Notes: generated by a model from the letters alone, not told the origin. A DNA stretch of 64,000 bases from Adenophora triphylla var. japonica (GCA_022495995.1 JAFEMH010002093.1:124001-188000), one strand, 5' to 3'. Positions 1 to 11,555 are shown, numbered from the stretch's first letter. Numbers and translations: made by a program.

Positions 1-28
1 CTTATAGGGCAAATGGTTGTCCTTTATA

Positions 29-274
29 CACCCTCCGATCCACTTCACTTCGTACTAATTTCCATTATGGTCCGTCCCACTAGACTTGGTGCTACCCAAA
101 ATGGAAAGTTTCTATACTCACAACACTAATCAAATTACTATTTCTCCCGCTCATTCTCTCTCCTACTTTACTTTTCCTACTCACAACACTTCCTTACACT
201 AACTCTCTCTCTCCTGCTTTTCCTTAATTCTTGTGCCCAAAAATTTGATACCAAGTTTAGTGATACGGAGGGAG
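29..274. mobile_element. Stowaway-type MITE
   Basis: Terminal inverted repeats CACCCTCCGATCC and GGATACGGAGGGAG-like are flanked by TA on both sides (27-28 and 275-276), the Tc1/mariner (Stowaway) signature. The interior is pyrimidine-rich and non-coding. The last ~43 bp recur at 35307-35349 but the rest does not, so the left edge of the large duplication falls inside this MITE. Confidence 0.75.
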
Positions 275-950
275 TATAGGGCAAGTGGTTTAAGAGAAAA
301 ATGAACCAGGCTAACTTCAATTTATAGGTTTGGGGATTTTGGTAGTTAAGAGGGATTGTTGGAATGTCTACAAGGGTATGTGTTTTCAAAAGAGAAGCAT
401 GAGAATCTTCCATCTTGGAGTCGGGTTCAACACTTTCCATCTAACCGTTGTCCAACGAATAGCTCACAATCCCCTCTGCTAAAGAAGCAACAGAATTCTA
501 GCAACAGCATATCACAAATGCACCTTCCGAACTGGTTATTTACTTGCTAGTTTAGTTTAATTAATTCTGTCTTCTTATATCACCCCTCGCGTTTGTCCTA
601 TCTACCAAGAAAATAAATCGTGCTTGTTGAGACTTGGTTCGTGCCTTATACTGAAGGAGTCTCGAGGTTGACGATGATCATGGAAATTCCAGTTCTACAA
701 TTCGAAATGACATAAGGGCAACCTCGTGCCACAAGAGCTCCCACTACTCAAGGGGTCCAGACAGTGGTGAAGCCACGTTTGTGAGAAAGGGAGTCACTTG
801 ACCCTTTCAATTTTGAAATGTGTCAAATTTGAATTTTTTTTGAACATTCATTTTGGAACAGAGGGAGTACCAAAAATGATGATTTATACATTTTGACCCC
901 TTTACTATTGGGTAAATTTTGTACTAAATTATTATTTTGACCCCCTTATG

Positions 951-1424
951 TGATGCAGATCAACATGAGGGGGATGATGGCTGCAACCCAGGCGCACGCC
1001 TCAACAACCACCAGGCGGTCACCCCACTGTCACCCCACTGAGCCTCAACATGCGAGATTCTACTGGTGTCCAGGCGGCAGCCTCAGGTAGTCCAGGCGAG
1101 CGCCTCACCATGGCGTCAACAAGCAACCAGTTACTGGATCCCAGGCGGGCGCATGATCCTTCCCAGGCGGGCGCCTCGGTGACGGGCTGTTTGTTTCCTT
1201 ATTCCGTTTTTGCTGATGTTTGGAACTTTAAGTTGGGGTATTTTGGTATTTTGGTCTTTGCTTTGTTATTTCGTTTTAGGGTTTTAAAAGAGTATTTATA
1301 CTTTGTTTTAAAGAGGTTGAACTCAGTTTTTGATTATTGAATTTGATAGAAAAAAGACTTAGGCTTTTCCAAGCGAATCTTGGTTCTTTCCGTTCGGCTT
1401 ATTTCTCTTGGCTTTTGGCTATCA
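951..1424 (+). repeat. 5' LTR of the Ty3 element
   Basis: 474 bp, TG...CA. Relative to the 444-bp 3' LTR it differs mostly by small insertions and deletions in its GC-rich first half, for example an extra GTCACCCCACT and an extra GGTATTTT. The second half is nearly the same in both. Confidence 0.92.
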
Positions 1425-1426
1425 TT

Positions 1427-1435
1427 TGGTATCAG
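1427..1435 (+). other. Primer binding site (tRNA-Met type)
   Basis: TGGTATCAG lies two bases after the 5' LTR and matches the start of the usual plant initiator-tRNA-Met primer site. The following bases (TTTCC) depart from the expected AGCC. Confidence 0.8.
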
Positions 1436-1449
1436 TTTCCTAGTTATCA

Positions 1450-2590
1450 ATGGCCGAACGCGGACGTGGTGGTCGTCGTGGATGTGGTAGGGGACGGAGA
1501 GCCGATCCCCAGGAGGACGAAATCCATCACGAAAGAGACCTACGTGATATCGAGAATGACGAATTGCGAAACCAGATTCAGCAGCTCCGATTGAGGGCTC
1601 CCACCGATGCTGGCCTCGATCTGACGAATCTGATAAAGGAGGATATGGAGAGGGGCGCAATCCCTTCGCTCGAGGTCATGAACGTTGACACATGTATGGG
1701 GCTGATCCTTCGAAGGATATCGGTATGAAGATTGACATCCCGAGCTCAAGGTAAAGCGCACACCCTGATGAGTTCATTGATTGGCTAAATATTGTTGAAC
1801 TTGTTTTTTATTTAAAACACATGGAGGATAGTCATAAAGTAAAGGTTGTTGCAATTAAATTGAAGAAGCATGCTTCAATTTGGTGGGAACGTGTTAAGAA
1901 ACAAAGGGCAAGAGATGGGAAATCGAAGATTCAGTCTTGGGATAAGATGAAAGTTGCTGCGACGGAAATTCCTTCCCCGAGCACTATAAAGTGTGGAGTC
2001 CTTTCTTGATTATCATAATCAGAGCGGGTGATATGACCGTAGAAGAGTTCATAAACGAATTTGATCGTTTGCAGATGCGGTGTGATGTCGCCGAAGAGGA
2101 TGAACAAACGGTTGCTCGCTTCCTTGGGGGACTACGCATTGATGTGTCAGAGGTGGTTCAATTGCAGCAGTATTGGACTTATGCGGATGTGTGTTGACTT
2201 GCTCTGAAGGTTGAGAAACAGTTGAAGAGAAAGAAGGTGGTGAATCGTCGTGCAGAGCGCAGATTTTGCTAACACTGGGGCGCTGGTAGTTCTAGCACAC
2301 CCAAGGGGGTTCCACCTACTACTCCTAGACGCCGGCCACACCAATCCTGTGTAACACATCAACCAATCCAAGAGGGAGGCAAATGCGAGGTGCTTCTGTC
2401 GTGGTATCGTCACCTTCAGCCGAGTGTCCCCAACATGTACGATGTTTCAAGTACTTTGACTCGAGGAGTTACCATCCCCTTGGCGTAATAAGAGGACGAG
2501 GTGTCTCCACGACGAGGCCGAGGAGGTTTATGCAGATGGATGCGGTCCACCAGTGGTTAGACGCTACAAGCGCTGAGCGACCGGAGTAGA
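1450..2590 (+). pseudogene. Ty3 gag, frameshifted
   Basis: The first ATG after the primer site opens an Arg/Gly-rich N terminus (MAERGRGGRRG...). The frame breaks near 1728 and resumes near 1760 with a capsid-like segment containing the hallmark WWERV about residue 25 of the 1821-2009 frame. Another shift leads to a segment with EEFINEFDRLQMRCD and GGLRIDVSEVVQLQQY (2030-2197), typical of retrotransposon gag. The zinc-knuckle region (about 2440-2480) is degenerate, with only CFKYFDSRSYH recognisable. No single ORF spans the domain. Confidence 0.8.
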
Positions 2591-2639
2591 TGATGAACAA
2601 GCCAAGCTAGCATAATATCTTTAATACAAGCGCATCGCC

Positions 2640-4615
2640 AAGGATAACGTTTGCAAGGTTATTATTGATGGCGGTAGTTGTGAGAATGTTGTTTCTACTA
2701 CTATGGTGGAAAAATTGAGTTTGCTCTTGACACCCACACCCGCATAAGTTGTCATGGTTGATCGAAGGCGATGAGCTCAGGTGGATAAGCGGTGCCTCGT
2801 GCGCTTTTCGATTGGTAAACGGTATAGAGATGAAGTGTGGTGTGATGTTGTGCCCGTGGATGCATGTCGTATTTTATTGGGTCGACCTTGGTTATTCGAC
2901 AGCGGGTTAAGCTACGATGGGTTCAAGAATACATACACCTTCCGCATTAATGATGTCTCTATTACTTTATGCCCTACGGACCCAAGATACGTAGTCGATG
3001 GCTAGTGATAGAGCCACAAATACCGCTTGTTTTCACCAACTTCTTACCCGCCGTAGTTCGATTCAATACAAAGGTGGAGCAGGGGTTCTATGTTCTTGTC
3101 ATGCTTGAGGAGAACGAGTCGGGTATGTTCACTCCCGCAGCTGTACAGTCGTTACTAGATGCTTACTGTGACGTTACTCCCGAAGAGATTCCTCCGGGAC
3201 TACCTCCAATGTGGGATATTCAGCATTGTATTGATCTTGTTCCGGGTGCCTCTATTCCGAACAAAGTTGCTTATCGTTTGAGACCCAAAGAACATGAAGA
3301 GTTGGAGAGGCAAGTGAGGGAATTACTTGACAAGGGTGTCATTCGGGAAAGCATGAGCCCATGTGCGGTTCCGGCTTTGATGGTGCCAAAAGCTGAAGGT
3401 ACATTGCGTATGTGTATGGATAGTCGGGAGATCAATAAAATCACCATCAAGTACAGGTTTCCCATTCCTCGGATCGATGATTTGCTTGATCAGTTACATG
3501 GTGCAGTGGTGTTTTCTAAGATAGATTTGAGGAGCGGGTATCACCAGATTCGTGTCAGACCGGGGGATGAGTGGAAGACAGCTTTCAAGACTCGGGATGG
3601 ATTGTATGAGTGGATGGTGATGCCGTTTGGGCTATCTAATGCCCCTAGCACGTTCATGCAACTCATGAACCAGATTTTCAGACCTTTTATCGGTACGTTT
3701 GTTGTTGTTTATTTTGTTGATATTCTGATTTATAGTAAGACTGTGGAACAACACTTGGCACACTTGAGGCAGGTTTTTGATGTTCTACGAGAGCATAAAT
3801 TATATGCTAACCGTAAGAAGTGTCACTTTTTGACTGAGCAAGTGACTTTCTTGGGGTATGTTGTTACCAAGGAGGGTATTCGAATGGATGATTCGAAGGT
3901 GGAAGCTATTACTAACTGGCCTACACCGACGAACGTTCATGATATTAGGCGTTTTCATGGTTTGGCTTCCATTTATCGCCGTTTCATTCGTGATTTCAGC
4001 AGTATTATCGCCCCTCTTATTGATTGTATTAAGAGGAGTGTGTTTGTGTTGTCTAAGGCGGCAGAGGATGCTTTTCAGCTTCTAAAAAAGGCGGTGACAC
4101 AAGCTCCTGTACTCATTTTGCCTAATTTTGATGAGGTTTTTGAGGTTCATTGTGATGCATCCAATGTTGGTGTTTGCGGAGTGTTGAGTCAGAATAAGAA
4201 GCCTGTTGCTTTCTTTAGTGAAAAGCTGAATGATGCTAAGAAAAAGTACTCGACATATGATAAGGAATTCTATGCTATTGTTCGCACCTTGGAACATTGG
4301 CAACATTATCTCTTGTCACGGGAATTTGTGTTGTATTCTGATCATGAGGCACTCAAATACATTCAAGGGCAGCATAAGCTTAATCTGCGACATGCCAAGT
4401 GGGTGGAGTTCACTCAGATTTTTACGTTTGTCATTACGCATAAGGCGGGAGTTCAGAACCATGTTGCAGATGCTTTGAGCCGTCGGCATTCTTTATTAGC
4501 TACATTGCAGGTTGAGGTATGTGTGTTTGACACTTTTCGTGTTTATATCGTGATGATCCGTATTTTGGGGATGTGTGGGAAAAGTGTACCCGAGGTAGTT
4601 TTCTGCAGTATTTGA
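2640..4615 (+). pseudogene. Ty3 protease, reverse transcriptase and RNase H
   Basis: The protease active-site motif DGGSCENVVS lies near 2670; its second half (2781-3005) carries ILLGRPWLFDSG. A 548-codon frame (2969-4615) covers RT and RNase H. RT blocks include [13 protein letters not shown] and [13 protein letters not shown]. The catalytic box reads YFVD where YFDD is expected: the first aspartate codon is replaced by valine (3716-3718), which should abolish polymerase activity. RNase H (about 4140-4500) keeps HCDAS, YDKEF and the YSDHEAL motif. The long open frame implies the element is not very old. Confidence 0.9.
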
Positions 4616-4619
4616 TTCA

Positions 4620-5500
4620 TGATGGCTATTTGTTTAAGGGTAACAAGCTGTGTATTCCTTATTGTTCATTGCGTGACCTAATTATTTTTGAGAGTCATGA
4701 AGAGGGACTTGCTGGACACTTTGGCAAGGATAAAACACTGGCGCTTATTCACGAACAGTTTTTTTTTTGCCCAAGTTGGGGCATGATGTTGCTCGGTTTG
4801 TGGAGAGATGTCAAGTGTGTCATGTGGCCAAAACTCGCAAGACCAATGCGGGCCTTTATACTCCTTTGACGGTTCCTACTGCACCTAGGGAAGACATTAG
4901 CTTGGATTTTGTGTTGGGATTGCCTCGTACGCAGCGACAGAAAGATTCTATTATGGTGGTGGTGGATCGTTTCTCAAAAAAGTCCCATTTTGTCCCTTGC
5001 TGTAAAACGTTCGATGCGACACAGGTGGCAGACTTGTACTTTAAGGAGATTGTGAAATTGCATGGTATCCCCAAATCCCTTACTTCTGATAGGGATGTCA
5101 AGTTCGTTGGTCACTTTTGGCGCACGTTGTGGAGAAAGATGGGTTCACGATTACAGTTCAGTAGCTCTTATCATCCGCAGACGGATGGACAGACTGAGGT
5201 TACTAATCGTAGTTTGGGTAACTTATTGCACAGTTTGGTTGGTGACCATCCACGCCAATGGGATTTGACACTTGCACAGGCCGAATTTGCTGACAACAAT
5301 TCTCAGAACCGCACTACGGGTAAAAGCCCTTTCCAGATTGTTTATGGACGTAATCCTGTCAGCCCTTTGGATCTTATTCCTCTTCCGGTCACGAGCCAAT
5401 ACAGTTCTGATGCAGATGCACGTGCGACATAGATTAAGGAGCTCCATGAGCAGGTTCGCAAACGTATTATTCAGCAAAATAATGTATACAAGCAGTGATA
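4620..5500 (+). pseudogene. Ty3 integrase, frameshifted
   Basis: The zinc-binding HHCC region starts in one frame (HEEGLAGHF near 4700) and continues in another (CQVCH near 4815). The shift is at a ten-T run (4759-4768), so slippage is the likely cause. The catalytic core follows with LDFVLGLP, SDRDVKF and HPQTDGQTEV, giving the expected D, D and E positions. The frame stops at 5430-5432, and further stops occur before the insertion near 5560. Confidence 0.88.
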
Positions 5501-5559
5501 GGCTAAAGTCGCACGCCTACAAATTACTTACCAAGACAAGACTCGGCTACAAAACTGCA

Positions 5560-6825
5560 GCAAGGGCAAGTCCAGGGTCGATCCACTGAAGAACGGTTAT
5601 TTGTTTATGTAATAGTCACAGACCAGTTTGGGGGTTGTTTGATTTGATTGTTGTAATTAAACTATAGCAAGAAAATAAATGTGATTGTAAACAATTATAT
5701 AAAAAAAGCACTTCAGATTTGTTTCTGTCCCCGTTTACCAATCCAATATCATCGGTATAATTTCTTTCCCTTCCTCCTATTCACTTGATCCGAGATGTAT
5801 TTCAATCTCTATCTCTTTCTTATTAATGGTTATAAGCAGTGGCACACTCACCTAAATCCCTAATCAATAATCAAACCTAACTGGCACAGTCTAGGTTTAG
5901 ATAATCAATTGATAAAGCTTTAAGAGATTAAGATCAAGAATTTCACTATTCTTTTGCAAATAGAACAAAATCTAGTTTTACCCACTTCTCAATTTACCAT
6001 GGCACATGCATAAATCTCAAAGATGCTACTTGTGAAAAATCCTAATCTGGCACAGACTTAGGATTAAACTAGCAATAAATCAATTACAAGGGAAAAGAGG
6101 ATGATCAAATCTCAAAACCCTAGAAAAAGATCTAGCAATTAAAACAAGTAAAACTATGAATAGGGATTAAGGAATAAAGAAATAAATACCTCAATTAAAT
6201 TCAATAAACGGTTCAAGATTCAAATCTAAAGCAATGAAAATTAGCCTTCCATGGAAATTGATAACTCTCTAGCCAAAGAAAACAAAGTTCGAACCCTAAT
6301 TATGTTGACAAAAGAAGTATATATACTCCTCCGTCTAATAAACCTAAAACTAATTAATAAAAGAAAAAGGAAAAAGTAGTTAAATAACATTAAAAAGGCT
6401 TTCTCCCACGCCAGTCAACTGTGCCCTCTCGGTCAACCCGCCTTGGTCCTCACGTGAAACGTGTTTGTCATCACCCCTTGTCACACCCACGTGCACACAG
6501 TTAAGGTTTCCTACTTTCTTCATTTCAATTTCACTTTGGTCCTTCTGCTTTCTATAATTCCATTCTGGTCACCGAACTCTGCTGCTTTGCAATTTGATCC
6601 CTGAACTTCACATATTTTCAGCTTTATCCTCAGCATTAGAAAACTTCCGCAGAAAAATCATAAACTCACTAAAAATAGTCTCAAAATACAATGATTTTTC
6701 TACTAACTCACCAATTCAACATCTACTCAAAATTACATCAAAACTAGTCTAGATTACATCAAAATAAGGATAAAATGTATAGAAAATTAGGGAATTACAT
6801 ATACTGAAATCCACCACATTAAATA
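5560..6825. other. Unidentified ~1.2-kb insertion inside the Ty3 integrase gene
   Basis: A/T-rich DNA separates the integrase core from its C-terminal module, where Ty3 elements normally have none. It has no convincing ORF. GGCACAG plus nearby phrases recurs (about 5885 and 6050), and CCCTAG-containing sequence and TATATATACTCC near 6318 are visible. A right end in CCACCACA and a left end near TGTAATAG would allow a minus-strand solo LTR, but I see no convincing target duplication, so its class and exact ends are unresolved. Confidence 0.55.
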
Positions 6826-7084
6826 GCGGGTGGACAAGCATCGCAAGAGAGTTGTGTTTTAGGCAGGTGACTTGGTGTGGGTTTACTTGCGTAAGGAGAG
6901 ATTCCCAGCCGGACGTTTTGGCAAGTTACAACCAAGAGCTGATGGACCATTACGGGTAGTGGAGCGGATTAATGACAATGCGTACAAGATTGACTTGCCA
7001 GGTGATTACAACGTATCGGCAACATTCAAAGTTCCTGATTTATCTGCATACCACGGCGACAGTGATGATGATGTCGACTCGTGA
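6826..7084 (+). pseudogene. Ty3 integrase C-terminal GPY/F module
   Basis: Reading resumes with RVDKHRKRVVF, a TAG at 6860-6862, then AGDLVWVYLRKERFP, ADGPLRVVERINDNAYK and SATFKVPDLS. This is the GPY/F module that follows the catalytic core in Ty3 integrases. The frame ends in DSDDDVDS just before the polypurine tract; no chromodomain follows. Confidence 0.85.
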
Positions 7085-7099
7085 TCGAGTCTTTTTCAA

Positions 7100-7110
7100 G
7101 AAGGGGAGGA
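7100..7110 (+). other. Polypurine tract of the Ty3 element
   Basis: GAAGGGGAGGA immediately precedes the 3' LTR and is the expected plus-strand priming site. Confidence 0.85.
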
Positions 7111-7554
7111 TGATGCAGATCAACACGAGGGGGATGATGGCTGCAACCCAGGCGCACGCCTCAGCAACCACCAGGCGGCCGCCCAACTGAGCCTCAACAG
7201 GCGAGATTCTACTGGTGTCCAGGCGGCAGCCTCAGGCCAATCCAGGCGAGCGCTCACTAGGCGTCACAAGCAAGCATCGATCCCGGCGGCGTGATCCTTC
7301 CCAGGCGGGCGCCTCGGTGACGGGTTGTTTGTTTCCTTATTCCGTTTTTGCTGATGTTTGGAACTTTAAGTTGGGGTATTTTGGTCTTTGCTTTGTTATT
7401 TCGTTTTAGGGTTTTAAGAGAGTATTTATACTTTGTTTTAAAGAGGTTGAACTCAGTTTTTGATTATTGAATTTGATAGAGAAAAGGCTTAGGCTTTTCC
7501 AAACGAATCTTGGTTCTTTCCGTTCGGTTTATTTCTCTTGGCTTTTGGCTATCA
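7111..7554 (+). repeat. 3' LTR of the Ty3 element
   Basis: Starts TGATGCAGATCAAC and ends GGCTATCA, matching the 5' LTR. It is followed by the TTGTG target duplication and then the interrupted hAT MITE. Confidence 0.92.
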
Positions 7555-7962
7555 TTGTGTGCTAGAGTTGAATACCTCAACTACAATATTTATCCCAAAA
7601 ACAATCTTGACCCTTACCGAAATTTTTTGGCTTCGCTACTACTGGGTCCAGGGAAGATGATTACAAACTTTAATCTAAGCTGAGAATCTCCATTATTGCC
7701 TCAATATCTCTTTTCTTTCCAAATGAAGAAAGAAAAATCTTTATCTGATGTATCATGAATAATTTATACATTATTCCTAAAATTATAGGTAGAAAAAAAA
7801 TATGGAGAAACAAAACTATGATAATGAACAGGTTGACACATTTAAATGCTGCTCAAATTTAGGGGAAGAGGGAGCATTAAACTTTCACGTTCTGGGGACT
7901 ATTTTGTTTCTCCACACTCAACCAAAGAATTTCGAGTTCAATAAAGAAAATTGGACACATAC

Positions 7963-8310
7963 CTGCAGAAAGAGAATACTCTTTCTACCAGAACGGAACG
8001 GATTAAAGACGAACCTCACAAACAAAAGAAATCCACCAACAATCAAAATTAACCTCAGCATAGAGCCATCCCCTTCTCCGTCGTTGATCGCCGCCCTGTT
8101 ATCCTCATTACTTGATCGGGAATGTTGATACAGCGGTGTATCCCAGACATCGGAATCAGAATTCAACTTTGAATCTGAATCGGATGAGAACGATGAGCCA
8201 CCCATTACACCGCCCGACGCAGCTAGGGCTAAATTCAGGGCGTTTATCAGAAATAATGTCAGGATAATTGTTGCTATTGTCATCGTATTCCCCGAGAAAT
8301 TGAACGCCAT
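7963..8310 (-). CDS. Duplicated exon 1 of the DUF1517-family gene
   Basis: Encodes 116 residues from ATG (8308-8310) to a donor CTGCAG|GTATGT, the same length and splice site as exon 1 of the complete gene at 36772-36425. Features are a hydrophobic N terminus (about residues 4-31), a Ser/Gly motif (SGGVMGGSSFSS), an acidic spacer and a second hydrophobic segment. It differs from the other copy at four residues (S/L, T/A, N/Y, L/V). Downstream exons would lie beyond the left window edge: 950-275 is intron, interrupted by the Ty3 element. It may be an orphan exon or the start of a second gene. The frame is undamaged. Confidence 0.7.
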
Positions 8311-8370
8311 TTTCACTCGGAGTTTTCCTAAATCCTGGTAGTTAATTATGGCGGGATTCAGAATTTCTTA

Positions 8371-9760
8371 GAGCATTCCCAAGTCCTCTTTGACACTGTT
8401 CATACCCGGTGGAGGCAAATGTGCGGCAAATTTGCCGCACATGAATAGTAAGTTGCAAATTTGCCTCTCACTATTTATGGGTGGCAAATGGGCGTGGTTA
8501 TTTGCATGACACCTTATTTGCAAGACATGGAAAATGGACAAAATTGTCCCTCCCGTATGCAGATGTTTCGTGTGATTATACACGACGTTGTCAGATATGT
8601 TTCGTATAAAAATACACGAAATGTATTGAGTTATTTCGTGTAGATTCACACGAAATGTTGAATAACATTTCGTGTAAAATGATACGAAATGGTTCTCAAC
8701 ATTTCGTGTATATTCACACGAAATCCACAGGAGAAATTTTCCTTTAGATTTCGTATGAATATACACTAAATGTTAAGAAATATTTCGTATGATTTTACAC
8801 GAAATGTCATTCAACATTTCGTGTATAAACACACGAAATACCCCACCAAGATTTAATTTTTTTTGCAAACCCAGTTACGGATCCTTTGAAATTGACATTG
8901 AAATTGAAAGCTAGGTTGTAAATTGATGTTACAACAATTTTCGACTCAAATTTATACTACAATTACGCATTGTAACATCCAATTTTAGGCATTAAATCTA
9001 TTAGGGCTTCAAATTCAAATTTGGGTAAATTATCTGTTTTCCGGCGAAGACAGCGACGGTAGACGAGTTCCCAGTGGTAGACTTGGCGACATTGAGAATT
9101 TTCATCCGAACCATTATTGTAGAAGAATTGAGTTTTCCGGCGAAGAAACGGTGGTTGGCGTTGGGTACGTCGGAAATGGAGATGGGGAGGAGAGAGACCG
9201 ACGTTCTTGTGCTTTGAAATGAAATTGTGATTTTTTTTTATTTGTTATATATACAAGGGCATTGTGGTCATTTCAAAGTGCCTTACACATTTGGTGCCTT
9301 GCAAATAAAATTCACCGTGGCAAATATCTTTTGTGTATTTTTAATATGATTAATTTGTAATTTTTATTTTAGCATTGCATTATATTTTTTTATTTGCATT
9401 GTGGTGTATTATATTTCTAATTTTCATTAGTATTACTATGTAATTGTGACGTGTTATATTATTGTATTTTAGTATTTTTTTATTATGAATCGTTGTTTTT
9501 TATTTTAAAATTATATATTCGAAATTTCAATTTATTTAATTTTTAAATATTTAAATAAAATATCAATTACAATTTTAATTATATACAAATATAAAAAAAT
9601 TAAATGATTATGTGATTAAATTGAGAATATTCTAAGAGAATATTCTTTTTGAGTAAGAATTTGAGTTTGATGGTTGTGAATGATTTTATCACGAGAGGCA
9701 AATTTGATGACAAATTTGGGGGTAGGAGGCAAATTTGCCGACCCATGGTTGGGAATGCCC
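8371..9760. mobile_element. Non-autonomous PIF/Harbinger (Tourist-like) element
   Basis: The termini GAGCATTCCCAAG and TTGGGAATGCCC are inverted repeats flanked by TTA on both sides (8368-8370 and 9761-9763), the PIF/Harbinger signature. The other copy of the duplicated block reads straight through as TTCTTCAGG near 36822-36830, so this is a real insertion of 1,390 bp. No transposase is visible. It contains CGAAATTTC-type word arrays and a segment around 9040-9200 with short gene-like TTTCCGGCGAAGA text. Confidence 0.88.
8560..8840. repeat. Array of ATTTCGTGT words in both orientations
   Basis: ATTTCGTGT and its reverse complement ACACGAAAT (with variants such as ATTTCGTAT) alternate about every 25-30 bp, separated by short A/T spacers. 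Adjacent pairs can form stem-loops. The array is wholly inside the PIF/Harbinger element. Confidence 0.85.
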
Positions 9761-9926
9761 TTAGGAATTTGAGTTTTATGGGTAGATTACCCGTCGGTGT
9801 GTTTATGGAAAGAAAACTATGAACTAAGCCCATGTTTGGAAGATGGTTGCTTTTCTTTTTGGGCAAATTGCATTTTAGTTAACCTATAAAATGTTTTAGT
9901 GGTTATTAAATTTGCATTCATATAAC

Positions 9927-10106
9927 CAAATGCTGCTCTAAAAGACCCCGCCTGGGCGGCGGCCAGTGGCCCGCCTGGCTGCCAGCCTTCTCCAACACCT
10001 GGCTCTAAACCCGCCTAGGCCCCGACTAATCCCGACTAGTCCTCGCCAGCGCTTAGCCTCGACTCCGCCGCCGCAAAGATCCGCCTGGGCCGCTTTAGAA
10101 CCTTTG
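9927..10106. mobile_element. Small GC-rich hAT-like insertion
   Basis: About 180 bp rich in CCGCCTGGGC and CCGCCTAGGC words, absent at the matching place in the other copy (near 37018-37030). The ends CAAATGCTGCTCTAAAAG and CTTTAGAACCTTTG are loosely inverted and flanked by ATATAAC and TTATAAC. The hAT assignment is tentative. Confidence 0.5.
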
Positions 10107-11555
10107 TTATAACTTGATTATTGATTTTGTATTTTGGTTATAATCAGATACAAATTTGGGAATTTGCATCATAAATTTCTTTTCTGACAAATAATTTTTC
10201 CTAAAGTTTCTCATTAATTTAAGTGCATATAAGTTCTTATGTAATATTATATTATACTACATTCAATATGTATTATTTAAAATTATGATACAACATCCTC
10301 AATATTGCCTAATGCCACCACCACCGTTGGTGTCTCCCACCTCCGTCGCCGAAATTCGATCACCGACCACCATACTCCGATCATTGGCCGTTGGTCGCCA
10401 GAATCCGATCGTTGCTCGCCGACGCCACCTGTCATACTCAATGTTGTATTATATGAACGTTCAGTATTATACATTATCATATGCTTATGTAGTATTATTA
10501 CGAATAATACAAAATGAAAATGAACTTATAGGCATTGTGAATTTTTTTTAGAACTTCTAGGGTATTCTCCCTACGAATTTGGTTGATCTGTTAAAAATTA
10601 ACGAAAAATATGTCATGTGCCACTCAAATGATATATTTAAGGGGCATATATATGTCTTTCTAATGGAAGACAAAAACTCATGTGAGAACAACAATACCCG
10701 TCTCATCCATGAGACGGGTCGGATCTATGACCATGACCCGCCCAAGAATACCCAGCCCATTGACCCAGTCATCTTCCTCACCTAATCCCTCCCTCACGAT
10801 CTCCCTCAATTTCCATCACCGTTCTCTCCCTCAACCCAGAACAGAGACCTCACCACGTCATCTCTCAAATCGCCTCCTCAACCAAACAACGATCGTCTTC
10901 TCCGATCTCTAAACCCATTCGCCGGAAACCTTCCTCACCGGAAACCCTAAACCATTCGCCGGAAATTCCATATGGTGGGCCTAATTTGTAGATAGCGTCA
11001 AGAATTTGCACATCAAAAAGAACCAAGAAGTTTCTTAATCTGCGCCCACAATTGAATATTATAATAATCGACTTTTGTTTAACTTTTCCATGTGATGATC
11101 ATAATTCTTAGTAATTGACACCCTTCCAAAATATCAATTTATGGATCAATTTCCCGGAAGTTACATACACCATTGAATTATGATTATACATCTCTAATCG
11201 GCATAGGAATCATCCTTCTCCGACTTAAACTTCAATTTGTTTTGTGATACCCTTCCATCATAAGAGAACCAAGGAGCATCCTTCTCTTCTTTGTAATTCC
11301 ACGAGGCTTCCCGAAGGTTTCTGTTTGACTTATCTTGACTCCGACTGTAAGCTCTTGGTTGAACTGATTTTTGCTTCTGTAGAGGCCTTGGAGAATCTAT
11401 ATCATATCATTTCCTTCCTCCCAAAATGAATGAATATTAAAAGATTTTCAAAATTGCTCTTAATTAAAGCTAAATTTTAATTTTTTTTAAATATTTATTA
11501 TAACATAATGTAATAATTGTATGCATAGAAAGTAATGGTTACTACACTTGTTTAA

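Larger units (their letters stand above)
951..7554 (+). mobile_element. Ty3/gypsy LTR retrotransposon, degenerate
   Basis: Complete architecture: 5' LTR, tRNA-Met-type primer site, gag, protease, RT, RNase H, integrase, polypurine tract, 3' LTR. Both LTRs start TGATG and end ATCA. The target duplication is TTATG (946-950) and TTGTG (7555-7559); the empty site TTGTG is at 36018-36022. Protein order and the integrase GPY/F module place it in the Ty3 lineage. The TGATG LTR start and gag/integrase style are reminiscent of the CRM/Reina chromoviruses, but I see no chromodomain after the GPY/F module, so the clade is tentative. The element is dead: frameshifted gag and integrase, a mutated RT active site, and a 1.2-kb insertion before the GPY/F module. 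Confidence 0.93.
762..7644. mobile_element. hAT-type MITE split by the Ty3 element
   Basis: The termini CAGTGGTGAAGCCA and TGGCTTCGCTACTACTG are imperfect inverted repeats. The flanks GGTCCAGA and GGTCCAGG fit an 8-bp hAT target duplication. The Ty3 retrotransposon sits inside, so only 762-950 and 7560-7644 belong to the MITE. The uninterrupted version is at 35835-36107. Confidence 0.7.

Noticed and set aside
177..440. Minus ORF MESVEPDSKMEDSH..., extended at 35066-35515, taken as a gene
   Set aside because: It is duplicated intron 1 sequence. The only coding part of the longer version is 35080-35182, DUF1517 exon 2, which uses a splice acceptor inside that ORF.
5590..6820. Helitron or solo LTR identity for the insertion in the Ty3 element
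   Set aside because: No TC start with CTRR end plus hairpin, and no convincing TG...CA with target duplication; left as unidentified.
10285..10551. ORF with ATTVAEIRSPTT-like text, similar at 38193-38414
   Set aside because: Shared 5'-flank sequence of the duplicated block; frames differ between the copies and are not conserved as protein.
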